From positions 62,001-126,000 of the forward strand of contig NCGX01000010.1 in assembly GCA_002256995.1 (NCBI GenBank): a stretch of 64,000 nucleotides of DNA, given 5' to 3'. Positions 24,980 through 33,807 of the stretch are shown here, in pieces. Position 1 is the first letter of the stretch, and each line of letters opens with the position of its first letter. Under the pieces are notes generated by a model. That model saw nothing but the letters and a program-made list of their open reading frames with translations, made no database searches and was not told the DNA's origin. A program made the position numbers and the translations under genes. Origin of the DNA: Hydrogenophilales bacterium 16-64-40. GTDB taxonomy: Bacteria > Pseudomonadota > Gammaproteobacteria > Burkholderiales > Thiobacillaceae.

Positions 24980-25734
24980 ATCAAACCATTGAGCTACTCA
25001 ACCGTCTCGTTTCGGGACGGGGCTACAGTTGCGTGCGCAAAGATGAACTGGGACTGGCCGCTGGACATCACTACCTCAAAAGACTGTTTGAACACTTCTC
25101 GTTCGATTTCGTCTTCGATGTTGGCGCAAACAATGGCCAATATGCGCACTTGATACGCAAGGATATCGGTTTCAACGACCACATCCTCTCCGTCGAGCCG
25201 ATCCCGGACATCGCGCGGAAATTAATTGAAAAGTCACGTCACGACCCCCATTGGTCTATCCATGAAGCGGCGCTTGATGCCACCTCGGGCAGCGCTGACT
25301 TCAACATCATGGTCGGGCATGAGTTCAGTTCCCTGATGGCGCCATCCGGCGAGTTTGACGGCAAATTTCACGGCCAGCAGAAAATAAAGGAGACCATTCG
25401 CGTAAATTTAGAAACACTGGATGATCTGTTTCGCAGCCAGGAAGCGGAATTTGGATTCAAGAAACCCTTCATCAAACTGGACACGCAAGGGACCGAGCTG
25501 CGCGTTCTCGACGCTGCGGGATACGCACTTGCAAGAATCCCGGCTATTCAGATCGAGGTCAGTTTCCAGGTCATTTACGAAGGTGCGCCAGACATTTCGG
25601 AGAGCATTCGCTTCATGGCCGATCGCGGATTTTCTCTGAGCGGGCTGTTTGCCAACAACCGCGGACACTTCCCGCGGCTCATCGAAATGGATGCAGTTTT
25701 CATCAAATCATCGCTACTGGGCGAACTGCCCTGA
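24976..25734 (+). CDS. FkbM family methyltransferase
   Basis: A 252-residue SAM-dependent methyltransferase. FVFDVGANNGQYAHLIR is the SAM-binding loop, ILSVEPIPDIARKL follows, and FIKLDTQGTELRVLDAAG is the FkbM signature. In polysaccharide loci these enzymes O-methylate sugars. Overlaps the preceding glycosyltransferase by 4 bp. Confidence 0.92.
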   Translation: MNQTIELLNRLVSGRGYSCVRKDELGLAAGHHYLKRLFEHFSFDFVFDVGANNGQYAHLIRKDIGFNDHILSVEPIPDIARKLIEKSRHDPHWSIHEAALDATSGSADFNIMVGHEFSSLMAPSGEFDGKFHGQQKIKETIRVNLETLDDLFRSQEAEFGFKKPFIKLDTQGTELRVLDAAGYALARIPAIQIEVSFQVIYEGAPDISESIRFMADRGFSLSGLFANNRGHFPRLIEMDAVFIKSSLLGELP

Positions 25735-25746
25735 ACGAGCAAACCC

Positions 25747-26961
25747 ATGATCGACCCCCATCACGCACCCAGCGCCTCACCCAGAAAAATCTTGGTCGTT
25801 GCACCGTTCATGCACCGGCTCGGCCACTTTTCGGTCTTTCCGCTGGAGATGGCCACGGGATTCTCCTTGAATGGTGCAAGCGTTGCCCTGCTGCATCCCT
25901 TTCCTGCCAAGGCGACCTCGCACAAGGCCACCACCATCCCGAGCCTCTGTCTCGCCGATCGTGCAGACACCTTCACTGGACTGATGAAGTGGCTGTGGCT
26001 GAGATGCCGCGACAGCCCCATCCTGCTCTGCCTGGCATGGCTGACCCTTCATGTTCGCCCCGGCACTTACGATCTTGTCTATTGGTCCGACTTCAAATCC
26101 GACAATCAGCAGAGCATGTGGCCGCTCGGTCTAGCATCGCTCCTGGGCCTTTACCGGCATCGAACTGCCTTCACCGAACACCACAACTTCAGCTGGAACA
26201 GGCACCGCTGGCAGCGGTTTTTTCGTCTCGACCATATACGTCTTCGACGCATTGAAATGTTCGCCCACTCAAAGAAACTGCTGGACTGGATCAGGCTCAA
26301 CATGAACTGGCCGACAGTCGGCCACTATGTCGCACACGGGCTTTGGCCCACCCCCGTCAGCAACGAAGAGCGCACAATCGCCAGGCGCAATCTGGGCATT
26401 GCCGAAGATGCCCGGGTGTTGCTGGTCTTTGGACTGCAGGCCATCCGCCGCAAGGAAATCGACACGCTGGCGGCGGCCTTGGAGAGCCTTACGATCGCCC
26501 GCCCGCTGGTCGTGGTTTTCGCCGGCATGCGCACACGCGACGAAGCCCACCCGTTCGACGCGCAAGTCTTACGCGGCAAGCCGCACCTCACCGTGCATCG
26601 CCACGAAAGCTTTATCGCCGAAGACGAAGTCAAAGCACATTTTGCCGCCGCCGATGCCGTGTGGGCCTATTACGGTTCATTCATCGGAGCATCCGGCGTA
26701 CTCATGCAGGCGATTGCCTACGGCAGGTTGTCGATCTGTGCCAACGCCGGGGAAAGCGGCGATCTCGCACGGCAGTTCGGCATCGGTTTGCTGCCACCCG
26801 CTGACGACGTGGCCGGTGTGGCGCAGGTCCTGCAGCGTTTCATAACCCTGTCCGCCGACGAACAGGCCGGGGTCGAGGCCGCCGCCTGCAAGGCGGCGTC
26901 TGAACTCGCCTGGCCGAATGCCACGCGCAAGATACTCGACTACACCTTTCCGCACACCTGA
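25747..26961 (+). CDS. Glycosyltransferase, GT-B fold (family 4-like)
   Basis: A 404-residue protein with the N-terminal Rossmann start KILVVAPFMHRLGHFSVFPL, YHRTAFTEHHNFSW-like sequence in the middle, and a C-terminal nucleotide-sugar domain: ARVLLVFGLQAIRRKEIDTL and AADAVWAYYGSFIGASGVLMQAIAYGR. The glycine-rich and E-x7-E motifs of family 4 are degenerate, so the family call is weaker than for the other GT-B genes here. It ends 14 bp before the sulfotransferase start. Confidence 0.75.
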   Translation: MIDPHHAPSASPRKILVVAPFMHRLGHFSVFPLEMATGFSLNGASVALLHPFPAKATSHKATTIPSLCLADRADTFTGLMKWLWLRCRDSPILLCLAWLTLHVRPGTYDLVYWSDFKSDNQQSMWPLGLASLLGLYRHRTAFTEHHNFSWNRHRWQRFFRLDHIRLRRIEMFAHSKKLLDWIRLNMNWPTVGHYVAHGLWPTPVSNEERTIARRNLGIAEDARVLLVFGLQAIRRKEIDTLAAALESLTIARPLVVVFAGMRTRDEAHPFDAQVLRGKPHLTVHRHESFIAEDEVKAHFAAADAVWAYYGSFIGASGVLMQAIAYGRLSICANAGESGDLARQFGIGLLPPADDVAGVAQVLQRFITLSADEQAGVEAAACKAASELAWPNATRKILDYTFPHT

Positions 26962-26974
26962 AGATCAGCCCACC

Positions 26975-27976
26975 ATGACCGCACCACTTGCCACGCCCGC
27001 CCCGGTCTTCATCGTTGGCGCCCCGCGCTCCGGCACGACCATGCTGCAATACATCCTGGATGATCTGCCCGGCCTGTGCATGCCCACCGGCGAATCGCAC
27101 TTCCTGATTCCTTTGTATCGGAGCCAAGCGGCGTTCGATAATTTGGAAACGCGCACGGGCATGCGGCGCCTGCTCGAAACCATTCACGGTTTCAACCCCA
27201 TCTTCCTCCACGGCGACCTACACGGCATGCGGTTCGACGTGGACGCGTTGACCGAGACCTTTCTCGCCGAGCAACGCACGACGGTGCGGGACGTCGTGGC
27301 GGGTCTGTTCGAAAAGAACGCCGCCGGACTGGGCAAGCAACGCTGGGGCGACAAGACGCCCTACTACGCGCTGCATCTGGACAAGCTCGCCGACTGGTGG
27401 CCGGACGCAAAATTCATCCACCTGATCCGCGACGGACGCGACGTCGCCCTGTCGCTGTTTGGCCGCCGGCACGATTTCAGCGCCTACAACATCTACTACG
27501 CCGCCCAGTATTGGCAGAAATACGTCGACGTGTGCCGCGACCAGGGCCATTTTCTTGGCGCCGACCGCTATCTCGAACTCCGCTACGAGGACGTGCTGGA
27601 CGACCAGACCCGCGCCATGCAGACGGTGTGCGATTTCATCGGCGAACCCTATCGCCCGGGCGCCGCCACCGCCGCCGCCTCAGGCGAATCCGCGCAGCGC
27701 CTGCGCACCGCCGACAGGACAAATCAGGGTAAATGGCGCAGTCGGCTCAGCGCCTGGCAACTACGAGTGTTCGAGAGCGAAGCGGGGCGAACGCTCGACG
27801 CGGCTGGCTATCCGCTCACCACAACACCGCGCCGCCTGCTCCTTCCGATTCGCGTGCTCTACCGTTTGCACAACGACCTGTCAGTCCGTTACAACCGGAT
27901 GCTCGGTCGCAACCGCAGCAAACTCCGTTTTACGGTTCGCCCCGCCCCCCAACCCAGCAACATGACCAAGCTATGA
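26975..27976 (+). CDS. Sulfotransferase family protein
   Basis: A 333-residue PAPS-dependent sulfotransferase. The 5'-phosphosulfate loop is VFIVGAPRSGTTMLQYIL at the N-terminus and the 3'-phosphate-binding segment is FIHLIRDGRDVALSLFGRR; RWGDKTPYY is the usual third mark. It probably sulfates a hydroxyl of the EPS repeat unit. ATG 26975 fits the family start; the longer open frame upstream overlaps the glycosyltransferase. It ends in an ATGA overlap with the next gene. Confidence 0.9.
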   Translation: MTAPLATPAPVFIVGAPRSGTTMLQYILDDLPGLCMPTGESHFLIPLYRSQAAFDNLETRTGMRRLLETIHGFNPIFLHGDLHGMRFDVDALTETFLAEQRTTVRDVVAGLFEKNAAGLGKQRWGDKTPYYALHLDKLADWWPDAKFIHLIRDGRDVALSLFGRRHDFSAYNIYYAAQYWQKYVDVCRDQGHFLGADRYLELRYEDVLDDQTRAMQTVCDFIGEPYRPGAATAAASGESAQRLRTADRTNQGKWRSRLSAWQLRVFESEAGRTLDAAGYPLTTTPRRLLLPIRVLYRLHNDLSVRYNRMLGRNRSKLRFTVRPAPQPSNMTKL

Positions 27977-28902
27977 ACGCGATGACCCCGCCCGCAGTCA
28001 GCTTCACCGTCAACGTCTGCAATTCGGATGCACCTTATCTGGAGCAGACTGTGCGCCACATGATGCGCCAACTGAACTTCCCCTTCGCCGAGCGAATCGC
28101 CACCTACGATCCGGGCCGCCAGGTTGGTAAATATGCCGAGCGCATCCAGGGGTCACAAACCGAAGTCGAGCGCATTCTGCAAAAGTTGCTGGATGACAAA
28201 GTGATCGACCGGGTGGATGTGGTGCCGTGGACCGAAGCGGAACAGCACCGCATCCTGATGAAGTATTTCGGTGATGAAAGCATCGACCTCAAGGACTTCT
28301 CAGGTGCCCCCATCTATCAGTATCTGTATGCGATGGATGCCTGCAGCGGCGATTACATTTTCCACGTTGACTCCGACATGCTATTTTACCGGCAGGGCGC
28401 GCGATCCTGGATTTACGAGGGACTCGATCTGCTGCAAAGCCAAAGCCATGTCGTCGTCGCCACACCACAGGGCGGGCCGCCACAGGCGCGCAACTGGCTG
28501 GAAAAGCTGACCGGCGTTTCGTTCGAGCCGAAGCCGAAAGCCGACTGGCATCACGCCAGTTTCACCTCCACTCGCTATTTTCTGATGGATGTTTCACGTT
28601 TTCACGCCTGCCTGCCGCTGCAGCAGGCCAAGCCCGGCGATCCCCTGGAAAACAGCTTGTCGCATACCTTCACCCAAAAGGGCTACCAGCGCTGGTCGAT
28701 GAACGGCTATACCCATTGGGCGATCCACCCCTGGCGCCACGATGAAAACTATGTGCGCTATCTGGACGACTTGATCTGGGCGGTGGAAAACGGCATCTAT
28801 CCGTTCAAGCGCACCGGCTTCAAGTGGGACATGCGCACCGAAGGCGAACATATCAATGAATGGCTGGCAGTGCTGCGCGAGCATGGTCGCGCAGTGGATT
28901 AA
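27973..28902 (+). CDS. Probable glycosyltransferase of GT-A fold
   Basis: A 309-residue protein opening with VSFTVNVCNSDAPYLEQTVR, with a DxD-type motif in GDYIFHVDSDMLFYR and YLYAMDACSGD just before it. The remainder (SFTSTRYFLMDVSRFHACLP, NGYTHWAIHPWRHDENYVRY) is unlike common family 2 enzymes. The ATG at 27973 overlaps the sulfotransferase stop by 4 bp, so the upstream extension of the open frame is not coding. The precise family is not known to me. Confidence 0.75.
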   Translation: MNAMTPPAVSFTVNVCNSDAPYLEQTVRHMMRQLNFPFAERIATYDPGRQVGKYAERIQGSQTEVERILQKLLDDKVIDRVDVVPWTEAEQHRILMKYFGDESIDLKDFSGAPIYQYLYAMDACSGDYIFHVDSDMLFYRQGARSWIYEGLDLLQSQSHVVVATPQGGPPQARNWLEKLTGVSFEPKPKADWHHASFTSTRYFLMDVSRFHACLPLQQAKPGDPLENSLSHTFTQKGYQRWSMNGYTHWAIHPWRHDENYVRYLDDLIWAVENGIYPFKRTGFKWDMRTEGEHINEWLAVLREHGRAVD

Positions 28903-28911
28903 GTTGGCACA

Positions 28912-31900
28912 ATGACCGATCCCGCCCGCCTAGCGGTTGTCATTTGCACCTATAACCGCAGCGCATCTCTTATCCAGACGCTGGCCTCGATATATGGCTG
29001 CGGTTACGCCGGCCAAGAGCAGGTCGACGTCGTGGTGGTGGCGAATAACTGCAGCGATGACACGCTTGCCCGGCTGGCCGACTTCAAGGCTGCCCACCCG
29101 CAGGACACCCTGAGACTCTCGTGGATTGAGGAACCCCAGGCCGGCAAGTCATACGCACTGAATGCCGCCATTGCGCACTGCCCGCAGGATGTGCTGTGCT
29201 TCATCGATGACGACCAAACTGTCGAGGATGGCTTTCTCGCCCATCTGCTTGAAGGCATGGACGCCTACCCGGACGACGCCATCTACTGCGGGCGCATCTG
29301 GCCCGCATGGGATGGTAGCGAACCCGCATGGGTCCACACACAGGGCGAATATGCTGTCCCGATCCGGCCGTTTCCGGAATTCGATCTCGGCAGAGAGACC
29401 GTTTCGATCACCCCCCATGACCGCTATCCCAGCGGCGGCAACATCGTGGTGCGGCGGGCAGTCTTCGATGCAGCCGGCCTGTTTTCAGTGGAGATGGGGC
29501 CCACCGGCCACAATCTCGCGGGTGGCGAAGACCACGATTTTCTGAGACGGGCTACCGACAAGGGATTTGCTATCCGCTATCTGCCCGGCGTACGGCAGCT
29601 TCATGCCATTGATGCCGAGCGAACGAGCACCCCCTACACCCTGCGCAAAAGTTTCCTGCGCTCGCGCGCGAATTATCTGATCAAACGTCAAGGCCAACGC
29701 CCCCAGCCGTATATGTTCCGCAAGATTTTGGAGCATCTGGGCAGCGCGGCATTCACGCTCGACGCCAAGCGTCGGTTTTTTTATCTGGTGCGGCTGTCGG
29801 CCAGCCTGGGCGAACTCGCTGGTGCGGTGGATGCATATCGGGCGCCCAGCGCGGCCAGACTTGCCCTCCCCCCGGACCGCGGCATGCTGGGCGTTGAAGC
29901 CCTGGCACTGCTCACCGGCGCCAGCGGCTTCATCGCCTGGATTGTCGCCGGCGACGCGCGCTGGGGCGGCATCCTGCCGGCAATAGGCGTCGCAGGCGTC
30001 GGGGCAACAGCGTTGCTCGCCAAATCGCTGATCGACTTTTCCCAGACCGGGCCGCGCATGCGCGAGGAAGTGCTCACGTATTACCGGCGCTACACCCTGT
30101 TTGCACTGGCACGCCTGACCGCCTGGGCGTTCGCGCTGATGCTGTTCACCGGCGGCGCGGGGGTGCTGCTGTACTTCATGCTCAACACGGTGATTGGTGC
30201 GCTGTGGTCGACGGGCCTGGCCTTCATTGCCGCTATCCTGGGCGTGCTGGCTGCGTTCTCGCTGCAATTCATCCGCAAGCTGCGCTTCAACCCCGGCCTG
30301 CTGGTGGCATCTATGCACTACCGCATGAGCCGGCTGTACAGACTCTGGCAGTGGATGACCCCGGCCTTCATCACGGCCCTGCAATGGGGCGCCATGGGCC
30401 TGGTCGGACTGCTGCTCATGGCCGCCAGCTGGCAGTTGTCGAAGGAGGGGCGTATCGGCGACCTGATGGCGCTGTGGGCGGCCACACTGTTTTTTGCGGG
30501 GACGATCACCTGGGCAGGCTGGCAGCCGCAGGCACGCGCGCCGCGCAAACGGCCGACGCGCGCAGCCGATGCGCCGCCCAACATCCTGATGATCGGCTCC
30601 GACACGCTGCGTGCCGACCGCCTGGGCGCGCTGGGCTACCACCGCGCACTGACGCCGAACATCGATGCGCTGGCCGCAAACGGTGCCCTGTTTGCCAACT
30701 GCTACGTGCCATGCGCGCGTACCGCCCCCAGCCTGATCTCGATGCTGACCGGCACCTGGCCGCACACGCATGGCATTCGCGACAACTTTGTTCCCGATGA
30801 CGATACGCGCCTGAAAGTCGATGCCCTGCCCACGCTGCTGAAACAGGGGGGCTACCGCACCGCTGCGCTGTCGGACTGGTGCGGTAGCGACATGGGCAAG
30901 TTTTCCTTCGGTTTTGATTACACCGACCTGCCGGAAGATCAATGGAACCTGAAGTACCTGATTCGCCAGGGTCCCAAGGACCTGCGCCTGTACCTGTCCC
31001 TGTTCACCCATAACCGGCTGGGACGGCTGATGCTGCCCGAGCTGTACTATCTGGGCGGGGTACCACTGACGCAGCCGATGGGCAAGCGTGCGCGGCGGCT
31101 GGTGTCGCGCCTGGCAGAAAGCCCGCAGCCGTTTTTTCTCAACGTGTTCTATTCCACCACGCACCCGCCGTTTGCATCGGAATGGCCGTGGTACACGCGC
31201 TTTGCCGACCCGGGCTATGCGGGCGAATCCAAGTTCGCCATGGCGAGGCTCACCGATCCGTTCGATATCATCCGCCGCCAGGGCGCGCCCAAGAAAGAAT
31301 TCGACCTCGATCAGATCATCGATCTGTACGACGGCTGCGTGGCGGAGTTCGACGATGAAGTGGGCAAAATGCTGGCGCATCTTGAAACCTGCGGCCTGGC
31401 TGGGAATACCATCGTTGTCGTCTATTCAGATCACGGCATGGAGTTTTTCGAGCACGACACCTGGGGCCAGGGCAACTCAGCCATCGGCGAAGCCAGCCCG
31501 CGCATTCCGCTGGTGATCCGCGATCCGCGCCTGGCGCCTAAGGGAAAAATAGACCAGGTGGTGCGTTCGATCGACCTGGTGCCCACCCTGCTGGAACTCG
31601 CCGGCCAGCCATCTGCCCCGGCAATGGACGGAGTATCGCTTGCGGGTGGCCTAAAAGCAGACAGCGCCTGCCCGGAACTGGACGCATTCAACGAAACAGG
31701 CATCTGGATCACCGACATTCCCGGCCTGCCCGACGATCACCTGCGCTACCCGGATCTGTTGGAGCTCATGGAAGTACCGGATCGGGCCAGTGGCACGATG
31801 GCAATCAAGCCGGAATACTGCGATGCTATCCATGCAGCGAAGGACAGGATGATCCGACGTGGGAAATGGAAACTGGTGTATCAGCCGCTAACGGATGGAC

Positions 31901-32079
31901 ACACTCTGCTTTTGTACGACCTTGAAACAGACCCATCGTGTCAGCAAGATGTATCCGCACAGCACATTGAAGTGCGTACTGAGTTATGGAAACAGTTGCA
32001 GAGGCTCATGAGGGAAGCGCACACACAGGTCAAAGCCCTTCCGAAAAGTAACCTGCGACTGCTCACCAGTCACACCTGA
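28912..32079 (+). CDS. Three-part fusion: family 2 glycosyltransferase, membrane segment, sulfatase/alkaline-phosphatase-fold domain
   Basis: A 1055-residue protein. Residues 1-310 are a family 2 glycosyltransferase (LAVVICTYNRSASLIQTL; DxD in VLCFIDDDQTVED; GGEDHDFLRRA). Residues ~325-540 contain about seven hydrophobic segments. Residues ~550-1040 form an alkaline-phosphatase-superfamily domain: D564 in MIGSDTLRADR, a nucleophile region RTAPSLISMLTG, and the metal pair D840-H841 in YSDHGMEF. The formylglycine Cys of true sulfatases is replaced by Thr604 and the following Arg by Leu, as in phosphoethanolamine/phosphoglycerol transferases of this fold. It may therefore transfer or hydrolyse a phospho group rather than remove sulfate. 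Last gene of the plus-strand run. Confidence 0.85.
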   Translation: MTDPARLAVVICTYNRSASLIQTLASIYGCGYAGQEQVDVVVVANNCSDDTLARLADFKAAHPQDTLRLSWIEEPQAGKSYALNAAIAHCPQDVLCFIDDDQTVEDGFLAHLLEGMDAYPDDAIYCGRIWPAWDGSEPAWVHTQGEYAVPIRPFPEFDLGRETVSITPHDRYPSGGNIVVRRAVFDAAGLFSVEMGPTGHNLAGGEDHDFLRRATDKGFAIRYLPGVRQLHAIDAERTSTPYTLRKSFLRSRANYLIKRQGQRPQPYMFRKILEHLGSAAFTLDAKRRFFYLVRLSASLGELAGAVDAYRAPSAARLALPPDRGMLGVEALALLTGASGFIAWIVAGDARWGGILPAIGVAGVGATALLAKSLIDFSQTGPRMREEVLTYYRRYTLFALARLTAWAFALMLFTGGAGVLLYFMLNTVIGALWSTGLAFIAAILGVLAAFSLQFIRKLRFNPGLLVASMHYRMSRLYRLWQWMTPAFITALQWGAMGLVGLLLMAASWQLSKEGRIGDLMALWAATLFFAGTITWAGWQPQARAPRKRPTRAADAPPNILMIGSDTLRADRLGALGYHRALTPNIDALAANGALFANCYVPCARTAPSLISMLTGTWPHTHGIRDNFVPDDDTRLKVDALPTLLKQGGYRTAALSDWCGSDMGKFSFGFDYTDLPEDQWNLKYLIRQGPKDLRLYLSLFTHNRLGRLMLPELYYLGGVPLTQPMGKRARRLVSRLAESPQPFFLNVFYSTTHPPFASEWPWYTRFADPGYAGESKFAMARLTDPFDIIRRQGAPKKEFDLDQIIDLYDGCVAEFDDEVGKMLAHLETCGLAGNTIVVVYSDHGMEFFEHDTWGQGNSAIGEASPRIPLVIRDPRLAPKGKIDQVVRSIDLVPTLLELAGQPSAPAMDGVSLAGGLKADSACPELDAFNETGIWITDIPGLPDDHLRYPDLLELMEVPDRASGTMAIKPEYCDAIHAAKDRMIRRGKWKLVYQPLTDGHTLLLYDLETDPSCQQDVSAQHIEVRTELWKQLQRLMREAHTQVKALPKSNLRLLTSHT

Positions 32080-32114
32080 AGATGGTAAAGCCATTACTTC
32101 ACCTCAGCAGCTAG

Positions 32115-33014
32115 TTACATCCAGTCCAGATCGCGAATAGTGCGAGCATAGTGACCACCCGTAAACCGGCATGTGCCAATAAAATGAATAAATCGAGTTT
32201 TACCCGGCTGAGCTTTTACGCAGTCAGCATACTCTGGATGGGGAAGCACGATCGCACTTGGCTGATTCGCCACGACTAAATTAGACATCACCTGCTCACT
32301 CCCCCATTCCAGCCAACGTTTTCCAATCAGCGCTTGCATCTGGCTGGAAATCGCACACAGTAAATCAATTTTGTCCGTGCCTGCGGGGAAGCCTGAAAAA
32401 CCCGAACAGCCACGCACATATTTCAGCGTTTCCGCCTCATGCAGGTTGGCGAAATTTGCTTCTGCAAGTAATTGCACATGGGGTCGTTCACCAACCAGGT
32501 GGCTCTTAGCAGCGTCCGATCGATCAAGTGCCGGCTCGATTCGTTGATGATCCCAGGTTCCGATAGAAAATGCGGTTTCGCTTTTAGCTGCGGCCGCGAC
32601 TTCCGGGATAGAGGCCAAGGTAAGCGTGTCGGCATCCAGCTGAATAACATAGCGCGCCTCCGAAAAGCGCGCAACTGCAATTAACCTCTCCCATGTCCCA
32701 CCATTGGGGAGTCCCGGTACACGGAAACTGGCCAGCGCATGAATGCGAATGCCTGGAATATGTCTGGATAGCAGATTGCGGTCGTCTGCAGTCAAGCTTC
32801 CGTCGTCGACAACGTGTACTTCCGCAGGCGGAATATGTCTCGCGAATGACTTGGACGCAGCCAAATACATTAAAACGTCCTTGTGTTGCAATTGCGACAC
32901 AAGAACGGGCGCCGACGGTACGTCAACCATCATTAATGGCGGGGTATCCAGGACGCCACGAATTCCTCGGTTAAAACACCATCTCTGCAGTTTATTTTTG
33001 AGGCTATAGAACAT
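32115..33014 (-). CDS. Probable glycosyltransferase (GT-A fold)
   Basis: A 299-residue protein. VLVSQLQHKDVLMYLAASKS and EVHVVDDGSLTADDRNLL fit a Rossmann-like nucleotide-binding half, and YVIQLDADTLTLASIPEV carries a DxD motif preceded by a hydrophobic strand. FIHFIGTCRFTGGHYARTIRD closes the protein. The family is not one of the common GT2/GT4 groups; GT8-like is a guess. It converges with the fusion gene and follows the TPR gene by 31 bp. Confidence 0.7.
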   Translation of the reverse strand: MFYSLKNKLQRWCFNRGIRGVLDTPPLMMVDVPSAPVLVSQLQHKDVLMYLAASKSFARHIPPAEVHVVDDGSLTADDRNLLSRHIPGIRIHALASFRVPGLPNGGTWERLIAVARFSEARYVIQLDADTLTLASIPEVAAAAKSETAFSIGTWDHQRIEPALDRSDAAKSHLVGERPHVQLLAEANFANLHEAETLKYVRGCSGFSGFPAGTDKIDLLCAISSQMQALIGKRWLEWGSEQVMSNLVVANQPSAIVLPHPEYADCVKAQPGKTRFIHFIGTCRFTGGHYARTIRDLDWM

Positions 33015-33045
33015 ATCTCGCTTAGCTCACCTGTGAAGCCGCCCC

Positions 33046-33807
33046 TCAATCCGGGCAAAACCGGCAGTAGGGATTTGTTGGGCTCCCAATTTTCGGTTCG
33101 ATCAATTGAACTGGTGGCTTCACATCTATCGCGGTTTCTGCCTCCTCACGAATTTCTGACTCAGCAACCTCTGGCACTGCTGAAGATGAAGGCGACGTTT
33201 CAACCTGAGGAACCAATATAGGGTCGTTCAAGGCTTTGATGTCGCCGCCTAGTTCCGTATAACGCCGGCGCAAACTTCTAGTATCTGGATTACTTTCAAT
33301 CCCGCTTTTCAGAACTGCGAGCGCTGCGTCCCTTTTGCCCTGCTTGATGTATATGTCTGCCAACTCAATGCTCGCTGGCGCAAGCCGTGAATTCAGTTCA
33401 AGCGCTTTTTGAAAGTCAGCAAAAGCTGGTCCATCCTGTCGCATGAGTTTATAGGCACGTCCACGGTTGAGGTGGGCCTCGGCACGAAGATAGAAATCCG
33501 GCGTCCAGCGTTCCAGAACGTATTTAAATTCGTTGACCGCGTTACCCAGATTGGCCTTCTGGCGGCCCGTTGTACCTCGGTAGTAGCGGTTTATTTCAAT
33601 CAAGCCACCACAATAGTGATGCAGGTGCACCCAGTTTTCGCGTCCCATATTCCGGAGCCATTGCGCAACCACCGCTGGCTCTTGACGCCCCATTTTTGCG
33701 TCACAGTACGTTGGCAGCATTGAAATGTCCTGCGGGGTGGTATCCGTTGCCGCGTTAACCTGGTTTATTGCAGCAAGCCCAAAAAAGATGATCCATAGAT
33801 ATTTCAT
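33046..33807 (-). CDS. Exported TPR-repeat protein
   Basis: A 253-residue protein with a signal peptide (MKYLWIIFFGLAAINQVNA, cleavage near residue 19) and about three TPR-like helices: FYLRAEAHLNRGRAYKLM, AFADFQKALELNSRLAPAS and LADIYIKQGKRDAALAVLKS. The C-terminal ~60 residues are acidic and low-complexity, ending in a CRFC pair. TPR proteins of EPS loci often scaffold assembly in the periplasm; that role is inferred. The ATG overlaps the stop of the upstream glycosyltransferase by 4 bp. Confidence 0.8.
   Translation of the reverse strand: MKYLWIIFFGLAAINQVNAATDTTPQDISMLPTYCDAKMGRQEPAVVAQWLRNMGRENWVHLHHYCGGLIEINRYYRGTTGRQKANLGNAVNEFKYVLERWTPDFYLRAEAHLNRGRAYKLMRQDGPAFADFQKALELNSRLAPASIELADIYIKQGKRDAALAVLKSGIESNPDTRSLRRRYTELGGDIKALNDPILVPQVETSPSSSAVPEVAESEIREEAETAIDVKPPVQLIEPKIGSPTNPYCRFCPD

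Noticed and set aside
29485-31380. 631-residue open frame opposite the fusion gene
   Set aside because: Antisense shadow rich in Arg, Gln, His and Gly; no recognisable domain.
28912-32079. Calling the fusion's C-terminal domain a true sulfatase
   Set aside because: The formylglycine motif C/S-x-P-x-R is not present; Thr and Leu occupy the Cys and Arg positions.
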